Source: Thermococcus sp. M36
Lineage (GTDB): Archaea > Methanobacteriota_B > Thermococci > Thermococcales > Thermococcaceae
NCBI RefSeq assembly: GCF_012027355.1
Contig: NZ_SNUH01000001.1
Coordinates: 620,001 to 684,000, forward strand
Reading direction: 5' to 3'
DNA length: 64,000 nt
Positions 27,932 through 36,646 of the stretch are shown one piece after another. Position numbers and translations under genes: made by a program. The notes beneath the pieces are model-generated. The model did not search any database. It had not been told where the DNA came from and saw only the letters and a list, made by a program, of their open reading frames with translations. Numbering within the stretch: the stretch's first letter is position 1; every line of letters begins with the position of its first letter.

Positions 27932-28840
27932 ATGATAGCGGCCGCTCTGCTTATAGGCTTAACCCTCTCACTCGTGCTCACATGGTATATATCCGGGAGG
28001 ATGAGAGAAGCCGGGGTAACCGGACGGGACATACACAAGCCCGACCAGCCAGAAGTTCCGGAAATGGGGGGTCTCGCGCTTCTAATTGCACTCCCCATTG
28101 CGCTCTCACAGTTCATGGACACAACCATGGCCAAGGCGGTGGCCATATTCCTCCTGTTCGGCCTAGTTGGAATAGTGGATGACCTGACCCGCCTGAGGCA
28201 GCTCCACAAAGTGGTGCTCTCCCTCCTGGTTTCCGTCCCGGCCGCGTTCATTGGAGTCCCCCAGAGTGTTTACGTCCTGGGACACTCCGTGAACCTGGGG
28301 GCCCTTTACCCCCTCCTGGTGGTGCTCTTCGTCACGGGGTCAGCCAACCTCGTTAATATGCTGGCGGGGTTCAACGGGCTTGAGGTTGGGACATCGGCAA
28401 TAGCCCTGGCAGTTCTGGCGGCAATAACTGAAGGAGACGCCCGCCTGCTGGCACTGGCGGGACTGGGAGTCTCCCTGGGGTTTCTGTGGTGGAACCGTTA
28501 TCCCGCCCGTGTGTTCCCGGGGGACACCGGGACCCTGAGCCTCGGGGCTCTGATAGGTGTGGTCGGCGTCGTGGGGAAGGTCGAGGTCTACACGGCAGTG
28601 CTCCTGCTGCCGCACTTCCTGGACTTCGCGATAAAAGCGACAGGTGTGAGGTTCGGGGTCAGGAAACACGGGAGAACAACGGTACTGCCAGACGGAACGC
28701 TCAGGGCACCACCGTACCCGAGCTTTTTGGGGATAATAATGAGAAGGGTCAGAACCACCGAACCGAAGCTGGTCGCGATAGTCTGGCTGATAGAGGCTAC
28801 CCTCGGCCTTCTCGTCCTGGCTCTTCATCTATTACTTTGA
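27932..28840 (+). CDS. MraY/WecA/AglH-type polyprenyl-phosphate sugar-1-phosphate transferase
   Basis: 302 residues from ATG 27932. The ATG at 27899 directly follows a TATA-like TTTATTTTAT (27888-27897), so it is probably upstream of the transcript start; GGGGTG lies 11 bases before 27932. About nine to ten membrane segments. Family motifs: KPDQPEVPEMGG (36-47), the metal-binding VDD (82-84), NMLAGFNGLE, and FPGDTGTL. It starts glycan assembly by moving a HexNAc-1-phosphate to dolichyl phosphate, as AglH does for archaeal N-glycans. Its 3' end overlaps the convergent cas6 gene by 44 bases. Confidence 0.87.
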   Translation: MIAAALLIGLTLSLVLTWYISGRMREAGVTGRDIHKPDQPEVPEMGGLALLIALPIALSQFMDTTMAKAVAIFLLFGLVGIVDDLTRLRQLHKVVLSLLVSVPAAFIGVPQSVYVLGHSVNLGALYPLLVVLFVTGSANLVNMLAGFNGLEVGTSAIALAVLAAITEGDARLLALAGLGVSLGFLWWNRYPARVFPGDTGTLSLGALIGVVGVVGKVEVYTAVLLLPHFLDFAIKATGVRFGVRKHGRTTVLPDGTLRAPPYPSFLGIIMRRVRTTEPKLVAIVWLIEATLGLLVLALHLLL

Positions 28841-29546
28841 CCATCCCAAATCCGTAGCGGGTCTTCTCCCCAAAGCCATTTTCATACCCGAACCGCGCTA
28901 TCTCAGGGGAGCCGTGGTAGCGGAATATCATGAGGGAACCGCGGTAGTAGGTGTCCCTGACCAGTATCCTGACCGGCTTAAACTTGATGACATCAATGGA
29001 GAAGTCCCTGTCCTCGGGCATGGTGCCCATGATGGATGAATAACGCATCAGCATTACCTTGCGGAGCTTGTCGAAAAAGGCCTCCTCGTTCGGATAGAGA
29101 TCCCATATCTTCATGCGGTTGCCGCTGAGCTTGACCGTCCGCACCATTATGGGGCTCAGTGTGGAGAAGAGCGAGCCGTCCTTTATTTTCGGCTCCCTCA
29201 GAATCTTTATATCATCCGCCACAAAGACGGCCTCGCCAAGACGGAGAACCGGGCTGTCAATGAAGCCCTCCACAACTGCCTTTATGAGCTCCCCGGACGA
29301 GGAAGAGACGTAGAGCGACACGTCGTCCGACAGCACCTTTATCCCCTTGTCAGGGATGAGCTCGCGCTTCCTCACCATGATCCGTGAGAACGTGAAGTAG
29401 TCAACGTGACTTACCTCGGCCTCCCGGGCTATCTCCGGGGAGACCACCGCCATCTTTTCGATGAGCTGAGTGTACACATCATAGTTGTAGTTGAAAGGGA
29501 GAACAGTACCCTCCTTTGCGGGCCTGAACTTTATCTCAATCCTCAT
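28797..29546 (-). CDS. cas6: CRISPR RNA endonuclease Cas6-family protein, orphan
   Basis: 249 residues. The C-terminal glycine-rich loop GYENGFGEKTRYGFGMVKV and the central LREPKIKDGSLFSTLSPIMVRTV stretch are typical of Cas6, which cuts CRISPR RNA inside the repeat. Aligned by eye with P. furiosus Cas6, the positions of its triad Tyr31, His46 and Lys52 read as Glu, Glu and Asp. His47 of this protein is the nearest histidine, in a slightly shifted place. It may thus be one of the repeat-binding, non-cleaving Cas6 forms known in Pyrococcus. No array or other cas gene is in this window. The promoter CTATAAAGAGG (about 29570-29580) and GGGGTGGG site support the ATG at 29546. Confidence 0.82.
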   Translation of the reverse strand: MRIEIKFRPAKEGTVLPFNYNYDVYTQLIEKMAVVSPEIAREAEVSHVDYFTFSRIMVRKRELIPDKGIKVLSDDVSLYVSSSSGELIKAVVEGFIDSPVLRLGEAVFVADDIKILREPKIKDGSLFSTLSPIMVRTVKLSGNRMKIWDLYPNEEAFFDKLRKVMLMRYSSIMGTMPEDRDFSIDVIKFKPVRILVRDTYYRGSLMIFRYHGSPEIARFGYENGFGEKTRYGFGMVKVIDEEPGREGRG

Positions 29547-29765
29547 TACATCCCACCCCTTGCTATAACCTCTTTATAGTTGGCACTAGAAGTTAATAAG
29601 AATTTCGCAGATGAACCATCCATTGATTACTCCGGAATCAAGTCAGGAAATATCCACACCCATGACACCAAAGGTATATAAAGTGAGCATACCAGAGAAG
29701 TACATGGAAAGGATAGAGTTAAAAGGGCACTTCTACACAGCCCAGTCCGTGAGAGGTGAAAAATT

Positions 29766-30962
29766 ATGAGCGTTGAGAACGTTGGAGTAAAACCTTCAGA
29801 AGAGTACGATGATTACGTCATATACCTTAAAAGGAGGATCAGACAGCTTGAGCTCCAGGTAAGAACACTGGAGGCGGACAAGGAGAGGCTTGAAAGGGAA
29901 CTGTCCCGCTTGAGGATGGAAATGTCCCGTCTCCGGCAGCCTCCGGCCTTTGCCGGCACCCTGCTGGAGGTTCTGGACGACGACAGGGCAATAGTCCAGA
30001 ACTTCAACGGCCCCAGGTTCGTCGTCAGGATTGCACCATGGATAGAGAGGGACAAGCTCAAACCCGGTGCAAGGGTGGCCCTCGACCAGAGGACGATGGC
30101 GGTTGTGGAGCTCCTCCCGAGCGAAAAAGACCCAAGCGTCCTCGGCTTTGAAGTCATCGAGAGGCCGGAGGTCAGCTATAAGGACATCGGCGGACTCAAC
30201 AAGCAGCTCCAGGAGCTGAGGGAAGCAATAGAGCTGCCCTTAAAGCATCCGGAGCTCTTCGAGAGGGTTGGTATAGAGCCCCCGAAGGGTGTCCTCCTCT
30301 ACGGTCCCCCCGGCTGCGGAAAAACCCTAATGGCAAAGGCCCTCGCCAGGGAGGTCAACGCCACGTTCATAAGGGTCGTTGGGAGTGAGCTCGTGAGGAA
30401 GTTCATAGGAGAGGGCGCAAGACTCGTCCACGAACTGTTCGAGCTGGCCAAGGAGAAGGCACCCACCATAATATTCATTGACGAGATAGACGCCATCGGG
30501 GCAAAGAGAATGGACGAGACGACCGGTGGAGAGAGGGAAGTCAACAGAACCCTGATGCAGCTCCTAGCCGAGATGGACGGCTTCGACCCAAGGGGCAACG
30601 TCAAGATAATAGCCGCCACCAACAGGCCGGACATCCTTGACCCTGCCCTGCTCAGGCCCGGACGCTTCGACAGGCTCATAGAGGTGCCCCTCCCAGACTT
30701 CCGCGGAAGGCTGGAGATCCTCAAAGTCCACACCAGGAAAATGAACCTCAGAGACGTTGACCTGAGGGTCATAGCCGAGCTGACGGAGGGGGCGAGTGGG
30801 GCGGACCTCAAGGCCATAGCCACAGAGGCCGGGATGTTCGCCATAAGGGACAGGCGTGAGTACGTCACTCAGGACGACTTCCTGAGGGCAGTGGAGAAGG
30901 TTTTCGGGGCGGAGCAGAGGCTTGCCCAGCAGATAGCAATGCATGAGGTCATGTACGGCTGA
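29766..30962 (+). CDS. pan: Proteasome-activating nucleotidase PAN
   Basis: 398 residues. An N-terminal coiled coil (about 14-58), OB domain (60-115), then AAA+ ATPase: Walker A GPPGCGKT (180-187), Walker B IIFIDEID, and the arginine-finger region RPGRFDR. The tail MYG is the HbYX motif that docks into the 20S proteasome and opens its gate. The hexamer unfolds proteins for degradation. TATA at about 29671-29682 (GGTATATAAAG). Its last 14 bases overlap the convergent MFS gene. T. kodakarensis PAN (TK2252) has nearly the same length. Confidence 0.96.
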   Translation: MSVENVGVKPSEEYDDYVIYLKRRIRQLELQVRTLEADKERLERELSRLRMEMSRLRQPPAFAGTLLEVLDDDRAIVQNFNGPRFVVRIAPWIERDKLKPGARVALDQRTMAVVELLPSEKDPSVLGFEVIERPEVSYKDIGGLNKQLQELREAIELPLKHPELFERVGIEPPKGVLLYGPPGCGKTLMAKALAREVNATFIRVVGSELVRKFIGEGARLVHELFELAKEKAPTIIFIDEIDAIGAKRMDETTGGEREVNRTLMQLLAEMDGFDPRGNVKIIAATNRPDILDPALLRPGRFDRLIEVPLPDFRGRLEILKVHTRKMNLRDVDLRVIAELTEGASGADLKAIATEAGMFAIRDRREYVTQDDFLRAVEKVFGAEQRLAQQIAMHEVMYG

Positions 30963-32073
30963 AGCCGCCTTCCCCAATCTTTTCTTCCAGTCCCATAATC
31001 CCAAGTGCAAGCGCATACATTGCCGGAACTGAGAGGAACGCGGCCCTGTATCCTAAGGAGTCTATCAGCAGCCCCATGATGTAGGGCCCCACAGTTGCCC
31101 CAAAGAACCCGACCATGTTTACAAAGCCCATCACCGATCCCAAGTTTTCAGACGTGGCCTTTTCGGAGGCGTATGCGGTTACAATGGCCCCAACGGAATA
31201 AAAGGTCAGTCCCAGAGGCAGTATTACCCAGGGAGATGCGCTCAATGCCAGAACGAGTGTCAGAAAGGCGTTCAGCCCAAAAACCAGTGAAACGCTCCTC
31301 CGGCCGATTCTGTCGTAGAGAGCCCCACCGAAAAGGGAGCCGGCCACACCCACCAAGGACAGCAGGGAAAAGAGCATGGAGGCCCTCCGGATGGAAACGC
31401 CGTAGCTGACAAGGAAGGACACAAGGAACGTGAGCAGACCGAAGAAAGCCGCCAGGACTATGAAGTTGGCGGCACTCAGCAGGTATACGTTCCCCGGGAG
31501 CGAAAGTCTAACCCTGGAGGGGCGGGATACCTCCCCCCTGACGGCGAACGCAAGGGCAAGGCCGATGAGGAGGCTCATCCCTGACAGCAGGACAAAGGCA
31601 TAACGCCATTCGAGTGCCAGGGCGATGGGGGCAGCTATGATGGGCGCTATCCCGCTCCCGACCGGCGGACCGATCATGAAAAACCCAAGGGCAGAGCCCT
31701 TTCTCTCCCGGTAGACCTCACTTATCAGGGCGGTGGCGGGGGCATAGTAAAGCCCAGAAAACACACCGTAAAGCGCCCTAACGGCCAGAAGCTCCCAGTA
31801 CTGCCTGGCGAACAGTATCAGGGCGGAGGAAAGAGAGTAGCCGATTATGCTCATGACGAGGAGCCTCTTTCTACCGATCCGATCCCCAATGTACCCTGCG
31901 GGAACCTGAACTACCGCATATGGAAGGAGAAGGGCCGTCATCAGGAGGCCCGCCTCAGCGTTATTTATCCCCAGCTCTGCCCGTATCATCGGGATCAGCG
32001 GAGGAACGGCCATTCTATGGGCGTAGTTGAAGATCCAGCCCAGGGACACCAGCAGGAGGAGCCTCTTCTTCAT
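30949..32073 (-). CDS. MFS transporter
   Basis: 374 residues from ATG 32073; an upstream start at 32118 would fall before the TATA-like TTTTTTAAAC (about 32093-32102), so a leaderless mRNA from 32073 is more likely. Twelve hydrophobic segments; motif A reads [14 protein letters not shown] between segments 2 and 3. The substrate is unknown. It is convergent with pan and divergent from the rio2 operon. Confidence 0.8.
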   Translation of the reverse strand: MKKRLLLLVSLGWIFNYAHRMAVPPLIPMIRAELGINNAEAGLLMTALLLPYAVVQVPAGYIGDRIGRKRLLVMSIIGYSLSSALILFARQYWELLAVRALYGVFSGLYYAPATALISEVYRERKGSALGFFMIGPPVGSGIAPIIAAPIALALEWRYAFVLLSGMSLLIGLALAFAVRGEVSRPSRVRLSLPGNVYLLSAANFIVLAAFFGLLTFLVSFLVSYGVSIRRASMLFSLLSLVGVAGSLFGGALYDRIGRRSVSLVFGLNAFLTLVLALSASPWVILPLGLTFYSVGAIVTAYASEKATSENLGSVMGFVNMVGFFGATVGPYIMGLLIDSLGYRAAFLSVPAMYALALGIMGLEEKIGEGGFSRT

Positions 32074-32163
32074 GGTTTCGATAAAAGACTGTACGTTTAA
32101 AAAACTGTTGGGAGCCAATTAATATTTATAAGGTGCCGTGGATACCGGTCCAAGGGAGAGGCC

Positions 32164-33090
32164 ATGGTGAGCAAACTGCTGGCACTGGAAGCGTACCCTA
32201 TGCTGCGAGACTTGGACTTCCGGATACTGCGAGGGGTAGAGCTGAACATGCGGCACCACAGGTGGGTTCCCCTCGAGGACGTGGCGCGCTTTGCCCGTGT
32301 GGACGTGGAGACCGCATCGTTCCGCCTCGGAAAGCTGGACGATATGTCCCTAGTCAGGAGGAGGAGCGACATAGGCTACATCGGCTATCAGCTGACGATA
32401 CACGGCTACGATGTCCTCGCCATAAGGGCGCTGGCGAAGAGGGGGGTGGTCGAGGCCATAAGCACCGCCCAGATAGGGGTCGGTAAAGACGCGGACGTCT
32501 ACGTCGGGGTAACCCCGTCTGGGGAAAAGGTCGCGGTGAAGTTCAACAGGATAGGTGGGAGGACTGCCTCGCGGAAAGCGGCCTATCATGGGGACGTTTT
32601 CCACGACAAACGCCACACAAGCTGGCTCTACGTTTCGAGGCTGATAGCCAAGAAGGAGTACGACGCCCTGGTTCTGCTCAGCCCCATAGCCAGGGTTCCA
32701 AGGCCGGTAGCTTGGAACAGGCACGTGGTCGTCATGGAGTTCGTCGAGGGCACTGAACTGGCGGAGCTGAGGGACAGCGATCTCACCACTGAGGAGGCCG
32801 GAAACGTCCTAGACAGGGTTTTGGAGGAGTACCTCAAGATAGTCCGCTTCGGGATAGTGCACTCCGACATGAGCGAGTTCAACATAGTTTTAACCAATGA
32901 CGACATACTGATAATAGACTGGGCACAGTACCTCACGACCGCAAACCCTGACAGCTATGAGATGTTAAAGAGGGACATAACAGTGCTGCTGAACGCCTTC
33001 AGGAGGAGGTGGCGCGTGGAGAGGAAGTTTGAGGAGGTGTGGCCCGTCTTTGAAGACGCCTGGCGTGAGAGCAGAGGTAAAAGGGGATGA
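32164..33090 (+). CDS. rio2: Rio2-type serine/threonine protein kinase
   Basis: 308 residues. A winged-helix domain unique to Rio2 lies at about 1-85. The kinase domain has the ATP lysine in VAVKF (Lys126), the catalytic loop HSDMSEFN (233-240, Asp235, Asn240) and IDW with metal Asp252. Rio2 works as an ATPase/kinase in the last steps of 40S/30S subunit maturation. It overlaps the following TPR-like gene by ATGA (33087-33090), so they are co-translated. Confidence 0.93.
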   Translation: MVSKLLALEAYPMLRDLDFRILRGVELNMRHHRWVPLEDVARFARVDVETASFRLGKLDDMSLVRRRSDIGYIGYQLTIHGYDVLAIRALAKRGVVEAISTAQIGVGKDADVYVGVTPSGEKVAVKFNRIGGRTASRKAAYHGDVFHDKRHTSWLYVSRLIAKKEYDALVLLSPIARVPRPVAWNRHVVVMEFVEGTELAELRDSDLTTEEAGNVLDRVLEEYLKIVRFGIVHSDMSEFNIVLTNDDILIIDWAQYLTTANPDSYEMLKRDITVLLNAFRRRWRVERKFEEVWPVFEDAWRESRGKRG

Positions 33091-33557
33091 ACAGCATGGA
33101 GAGAATAGCCGCCCTCTTTCGAGAGGCGGTTGAGGCGGAGAACGCCAGGGACCTTGAGAGGGCAAAGAAAAAGCTCGACGAAATAATGGGGATGACCAAG
33201 AACGAACGGCCGGAGGTATACTTTGAGGCATGCTTCCGGCTGGCTGACATCCTGCTCCAGGAGGACAACTACAGGGGGGCCGTAAAGTGCGCCATCCGGG
33301 CAGTGAGAGCGGCCCCGAACGATGAGCTATACCGCCTTGGACTCCGGATGCTGGGGGACATACTGTTTATGATGAAAGAAAACGGAAGGCTGGCGGAGCT
33401 TGGAAAGGACATGGAAGTTACCCTAAGCCTGATAAAAGACAGAGAGGAGCTCCACAGGTTTGTCCTCACCATCATACGGCTCGCTAGGGGAGAAGATGTT
33501 GAGGGAACCTTCGAGTCCAAAGAGATGCGTGAGATAATTGAAAGCCTCAAAGGATAG
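33087..33557 (+). CDS. TPR-like helical repeat protein
   Basis: 156 residues, all helical. Segments such as FEACFRLADILLQEDNYRGAVKCAIRAVRAAPNDELYRLGLRML follow the A/B helix spacing of tetratricopeptide repeats. It probably serves as a protein-binding partner. The ATGA overlap with rio2 hints at a shared job in ribosome maturation, which is an inference. The 3' end overlaps the convergent radical SAM gene by 11 bases. Confidence 0.65.
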   Translation: MNSMERIAALFREAVEAENARDLERAKKKLDEIMGMTKNERPEVYFEACFRLADILLQEDNYRGAVKCAIRAVRAAPNDELYRLGLRMLGDILFMMKENGRLAELGKDMEVTLSLIKDREELHRFVLTIIRLARGEDVEGTFESKEMREIIESLKG

Positions 33558-34494
33558 AGTCGAGCACCCTGCGTACGTACGAGCCGTCCGGACGGACAGG
33601 GAAGTTATATGGCTCCTTCCTAGGCCTCTCGTTGTAGTAGGGCCTGTTGCAGCCGGGACATCCGTGGGTCGAGAATATCTCCGGGGGAAGGAGTGAAGCC
33701 AGCTCCTCTTTAGACATCCCGAAGCCCACCAGAGAACCGTTGCTGTCGAATTCAAAGCCGTCCGCCCCCATAATGCCTTCTTTTATGAGGTAGTGGGCTA
33801 TCTGGATCCGCCTGTACCTTTCGAGGGACGGGGGCTTTGCGTTCTCAAGGCGGGTTCCCCTTACAGGGGTGAAAGCAAAAAGGGAGACCCATGCGCCCAT
33901 AGAGTAAGCAGCCTCAATGGCCTCAACAAGCTCCCTGTCCGTCTCCCCGAGACCGATTATAAGGTGCACGAGTGCTTTCCCCTCACCGAATACCTCGATA
34001 ACGTCCTCTGTGAAACGCCACATGTCATCCCACGAGTACATGGAGTCCTTGACCACGGGATACAACCTCTTGCTGGCAACGTCGAGGCCGACGCCGATGT
34101 AATCGACGCCGAGATGCCTGAACTCCTCAAGGACGTCCCTCCCCACGGGGGTTATAGAGACCGACACTGGCATCCCCAGGGGCTGAAGGCGGCTCAGGAT
34201 TTCAACCGTGTCGTCTACCAGGCCGGGGTAATCAACGGTCTGGAGGCAGACCCTCGCAAAGCCCCCCGCGGGCAGGCTTTCGACCACCTCATCCAGCTCG
34301 AAGGCAGGCCAAGTAACGCGGGACAGCTTCTCAAGGTCGGCCCGGCTTTCCCTCGCCTGGACGCAGAAAGCGCAGTTGTTCCTGCAGTGTCCCGGCCAGT
34401 ACGTCATCAGGTACGCCGTCGTGGGTTTCGCGAGAATCTTAGCCCTCACGAGACCCATGGCTATCGCAGTTCCGTAGGAGACCCTAATTTTCAT
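33547..34494 (-). CDS. Radical SAM protein, LipS2-type lipoyl synthase subunit
   Basis: 315 residues. Cys37, Cys41 and Cys44 (CRNNCAFC) form the CX3CX2C motif for the SAM-binding [4Fe-4S] cluster. A second cysteine pair in HGCPGCNRPYYNERP near the C terminus may hold an auxiliary cluster. Sequence and place (between an MFS gene and TPR/rio2/pan, as for TK2248 in T. kodakarensis) point to LipS2. LipS2 works with LipS1 to insert both sulfur atoms of lipoate. A LipS1 gene is not in this window. The start at 34494 lies inside the end of the upstream MFS gene (11-base overlap). Confidence 0.7.
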   Translation of the reverse strand: MKIRVSYGTAIAMGLVRAKILAKPTTAYLMTYWPGHCRNNCAFCVQARESRADLEKLSRVTWPAFELDEVVESLPAGGFARVCLQTVDYPGLVDDTVEILSRLQPLGMPVSVSITPVGRDVLEEFRHLGVDYIGVGLDVASKRLYPVVKDSMYSWDDMWRFTEDVIEVFGEGKALVHLIIGLGETDRELVEAIEAAYSMGAWVSLFAFTPVRGTRLENAKPPSLERYRRIQIAHYLIKEGIMGADGFEFDSNGSLVGFGMSKEELASLLPPEIFSTHGCPGCNRPYYNERPRKEPYNFPVRPDGSYVRRVLDSIL

Positions 34495-35662
34495 CGCCTC
34501 TACCTCCCGTGATAAGGGGGACGTGGACTATTATAAGCGATGCGGCGGCTATAAAGGGGAGCAGAGGAAAGACGCCGGCGTATCCCCTCAAACCCGCGAC
34601 GTAGCCGAGGACAACCTGTCCCCCGAGCATTCCGAGGTCAAAGAACATCGTGTACACACTCGAACCCATCGTCCGTATCCTTCCCGGCAGGGGGGCGAGG
34701 GCCATAAGCTGCATCGCCGGAACCGAAAGGCCGAACCCCCCACCTATCAGAAGGGCGCTTATGTAGGACAGGTAGGGGAGCCTGTGGTATATGAGAACCA
34801 CGTACCCCGCAATGACCAGAAGAACCCCCGTTCTTATGACGGGTATGGGGCCGATCCTGTCCGCGGTCTTGCCCCCTATCAGCCTCATTATAAAGCTCGC
34901 CACACCTATGACCATCATGTAGAGGCCGAACACCCTCTGGGGAAGGTCGATGGTCTTGTAGAACGCCGGTAGGTACGTGATAACGCCCGCGTATGAGAAG
35001 GCAAAGAAAAACAGGGCCAGTGAGGCGGCTATGAAGTAGGGGCGGAGAAGTTCGGAGTAACCCACATGCCCCGTGTGAACACTTTTGTGCTGGAGCCCCC
35101 GTTCGCCCATCCAAACAGGTATCACAAAGGCGGCACCGATGAGGGCAAATATGAACGTAAAGGTGAATGCCCCAACAAAGCCCAGAATGTCCGAGAGGTA
35201 CCCTCCGAGGGCAGGCCCCACGATGTTGCCTAGGGAGAACATCATACCGCGCCAGCCGAGGGTCTCCCCCACCCTTCCCTCAGGTGCGAGGTCAACGGCG
35301 GTGGAGAGACTGGAGGGAAAGAATATCCCCATTGAGAACCCGTGAATCGCCCTGGCTGCCGCAAACACCCACAGGTTCCCCAGGAGGGCGGACGACACGT
35401 AGAGGAGCCCTGCGATCATCCCAAGGACATTCCCCAGTATCATGGCCTGGAACCGGTAGCCCCTGTCCCCGATCAGGCCGCCGAGGGGCTTCGAAATCAA
35501 GGATATGACCGATGCTATGCCCGCTACCAGGCCAACGAGAAACGGCGTCGCACGGAGCGTGATCGCAAATGGCGAGATTATGGGGTTCACTACGCTTATC
35601 CCCAGGAAGAAGAAAAACGTGGACAGGTTGAGCAACCAGACGTCCCTAAGGCGGCTCCCCAC
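34484..35662 (-). CDS. MFS transporter
   Basis: 392 residues with about 12 membrane segments. The motif-A region reads GGLIGDRGYRFQAMIL. The GTG start at 35662 shares one base with the TAG stop of the asparaginase gene, and the end overlaps the radical SAM gene by 11 bases. The run asparaginase-MFS-LipS2 is therefore one operon. The transported compound is unknown. Confidence 0.8.
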   Translation of the reverse strand: MGSRLRDVWLLNLSTFFFFLGISVVNPIISPFAITLRATPFLVGLVAGIASVISLISKPLGGLIGDRGYRFQAMILGNVLGMIAGLLYVSSALLGNLWVFAAARAIHGFSMGIFFPSSLSTAVDLAPEGRVGETLGWRGMMFSLGNIVGPALGGYLSDILGFVGAFTFTFIFALIGAAFVIPVWMGERGLQHKSVHTGHVGYSELLRPYFIAASLALFFFAFSYAGVITYLPAFYKTIDLPQRVFGLYMMVIGVASFIMRLIGGKTADRIGPIPVIRTGVLLVIAGYVVLIYHRLPYLSYISALLIGGGFGLSVPAMQLMALAPLPGRIRTMGSSVYTMFFDLGMLGGQVVLGYVAGLRGYAGVFPLLPFIAAASLIIVHVPLITGGRGDEN

Positions 35663-36582
35663 TAAACACCCGCCTCCGGCCCGTCCATACCGTCCTGCAT
35701 GAAGGCATAGCTCATATGCTTCGTGTTCTTGGCGAAGCCGACGTTGCCTTTAGAGTCAACCATGATGATGCCCATCGTGTCCCTGCCGAAGTAGCGCGTT
35801 GCGAGGCTTATCGCCGCATCGCTAGCCGCCTGGGCGTCCATCCCGAGGCGGACAAAGTCGGTGGCGCTCTTGGCAAGGGCAAGCTTTATGGCCACCTCCC
35901 CCAGACCCGTGCAGGAGGCCCCTGCCACTTCATTGGCGTAGGTTCCGCCGCCGATTATCGGCGTGTCGCCGACCCTGCCGAACATCTTGAGGAAGACCCC
36001 ACCGGTGGACGTTCCAGCCACGACTTCCTCGCCGTCGAAGGCGACCGCACCAACAGTGCTCCTGAGGACTTCGGGATACTCCTTGATAAGCTCGTTGAGC
36101 TTCTTCCAGTGCCGGGTCTCACCGCTCTCTATGAGCTTCTTCCTGAGCTCCTCCCATTGTCCGAGCCTCTCGTCGGTTACGGGGTTGTACTCCTCAAAGC
36201 CGAGCAGGCGGGCGAACTTAACCGCACCCTCTCCCGCGAGGAGGACGTGGTCGGTCTTCTCCATGACCTTTCGAGCGACGCTTATCGGGTTCTTGACGCC
36301 CCAGATCCCGGCGACGGCGCCGGCTTCGAGCGTTTTGCCGCGCATTATGGCCGCGTCCATCTCGACCTTTCCGTCGAGCGTCAAAACGCTCCCGGTTCCA
36401 GCGTTGAAGAGGGGATTGTCTTCCAGGGCCTTGACGGCTTCCTCAACGGCATCGAGGGCCGAACCGCGCTTGAGTTCCCTCCAGCCGGCCAGTACAGCTT
36501 CCCTTACACCATCAATGACTTTCGGAATCCGCTCTTCCTTCCGTATCGTGCCGGCACCGCCGTGGACTATGATCGCGACCAT
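35662..36582 (-). CDS. Plant-type L-asparaginase / isoaspartyl peptidase
   Basis: 306 residues from ATG 36582, which follows GGTGG; this equals the length of the T. kodakarensis enzyme (TK2246). Ntn-hydrolase features: IVHGGAGT at the N terminus, the self-cleavage site before Thr176 in RSTVGAVAF, and GGTYANEVAGASCTGLGE for substrate binding. It hydrolyses L-asparagine and beta-aspartyl peptides after cleavage into two subunits. First gene of an operon with an MFS carrier and the LipS2-like gene. Confidence 0.93.
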   Translation of the reverse strand: MVAIIVHGGAGTIRKEERIPKVIDGVREAVLAGWRELKRGSALDAVEEAVKALEDNPLFNAGTGSVLTLDGKVEMDAAIMRGKTLEAGAVAGIWGVKNPISVARKVMEKTDHVLLAGEGAVKFARLLGFEEYNPVTDERLGQWEELRKKLIESGETRHWKKLNELIKEYPEVLRSTVGAVAFDGEEVVAGTSTGGVFLKMFGRVGDTPIIGGGTYANEVAGASCTGLGEVAIKLALAKSATDFVRLGMDAQAASDAAISLATRYFGRDTMGIIMVDSKGNVGFAKNTKHMSYAFMQDGMDGPEAGV

Positions 36583-36646
36583 GAGAACCACCGGAGAAAA
36601 GAACGTTCGAACGGTTAAAAGGATTATGGAAACGAGAAAAGGTGCA

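Noticed and set aside
28797-29765. CRISPR array near cas6
   Set aside because: No regularly spaced direct repeats of 28-30 bases were seen in the flanks or elsewhere in the window.
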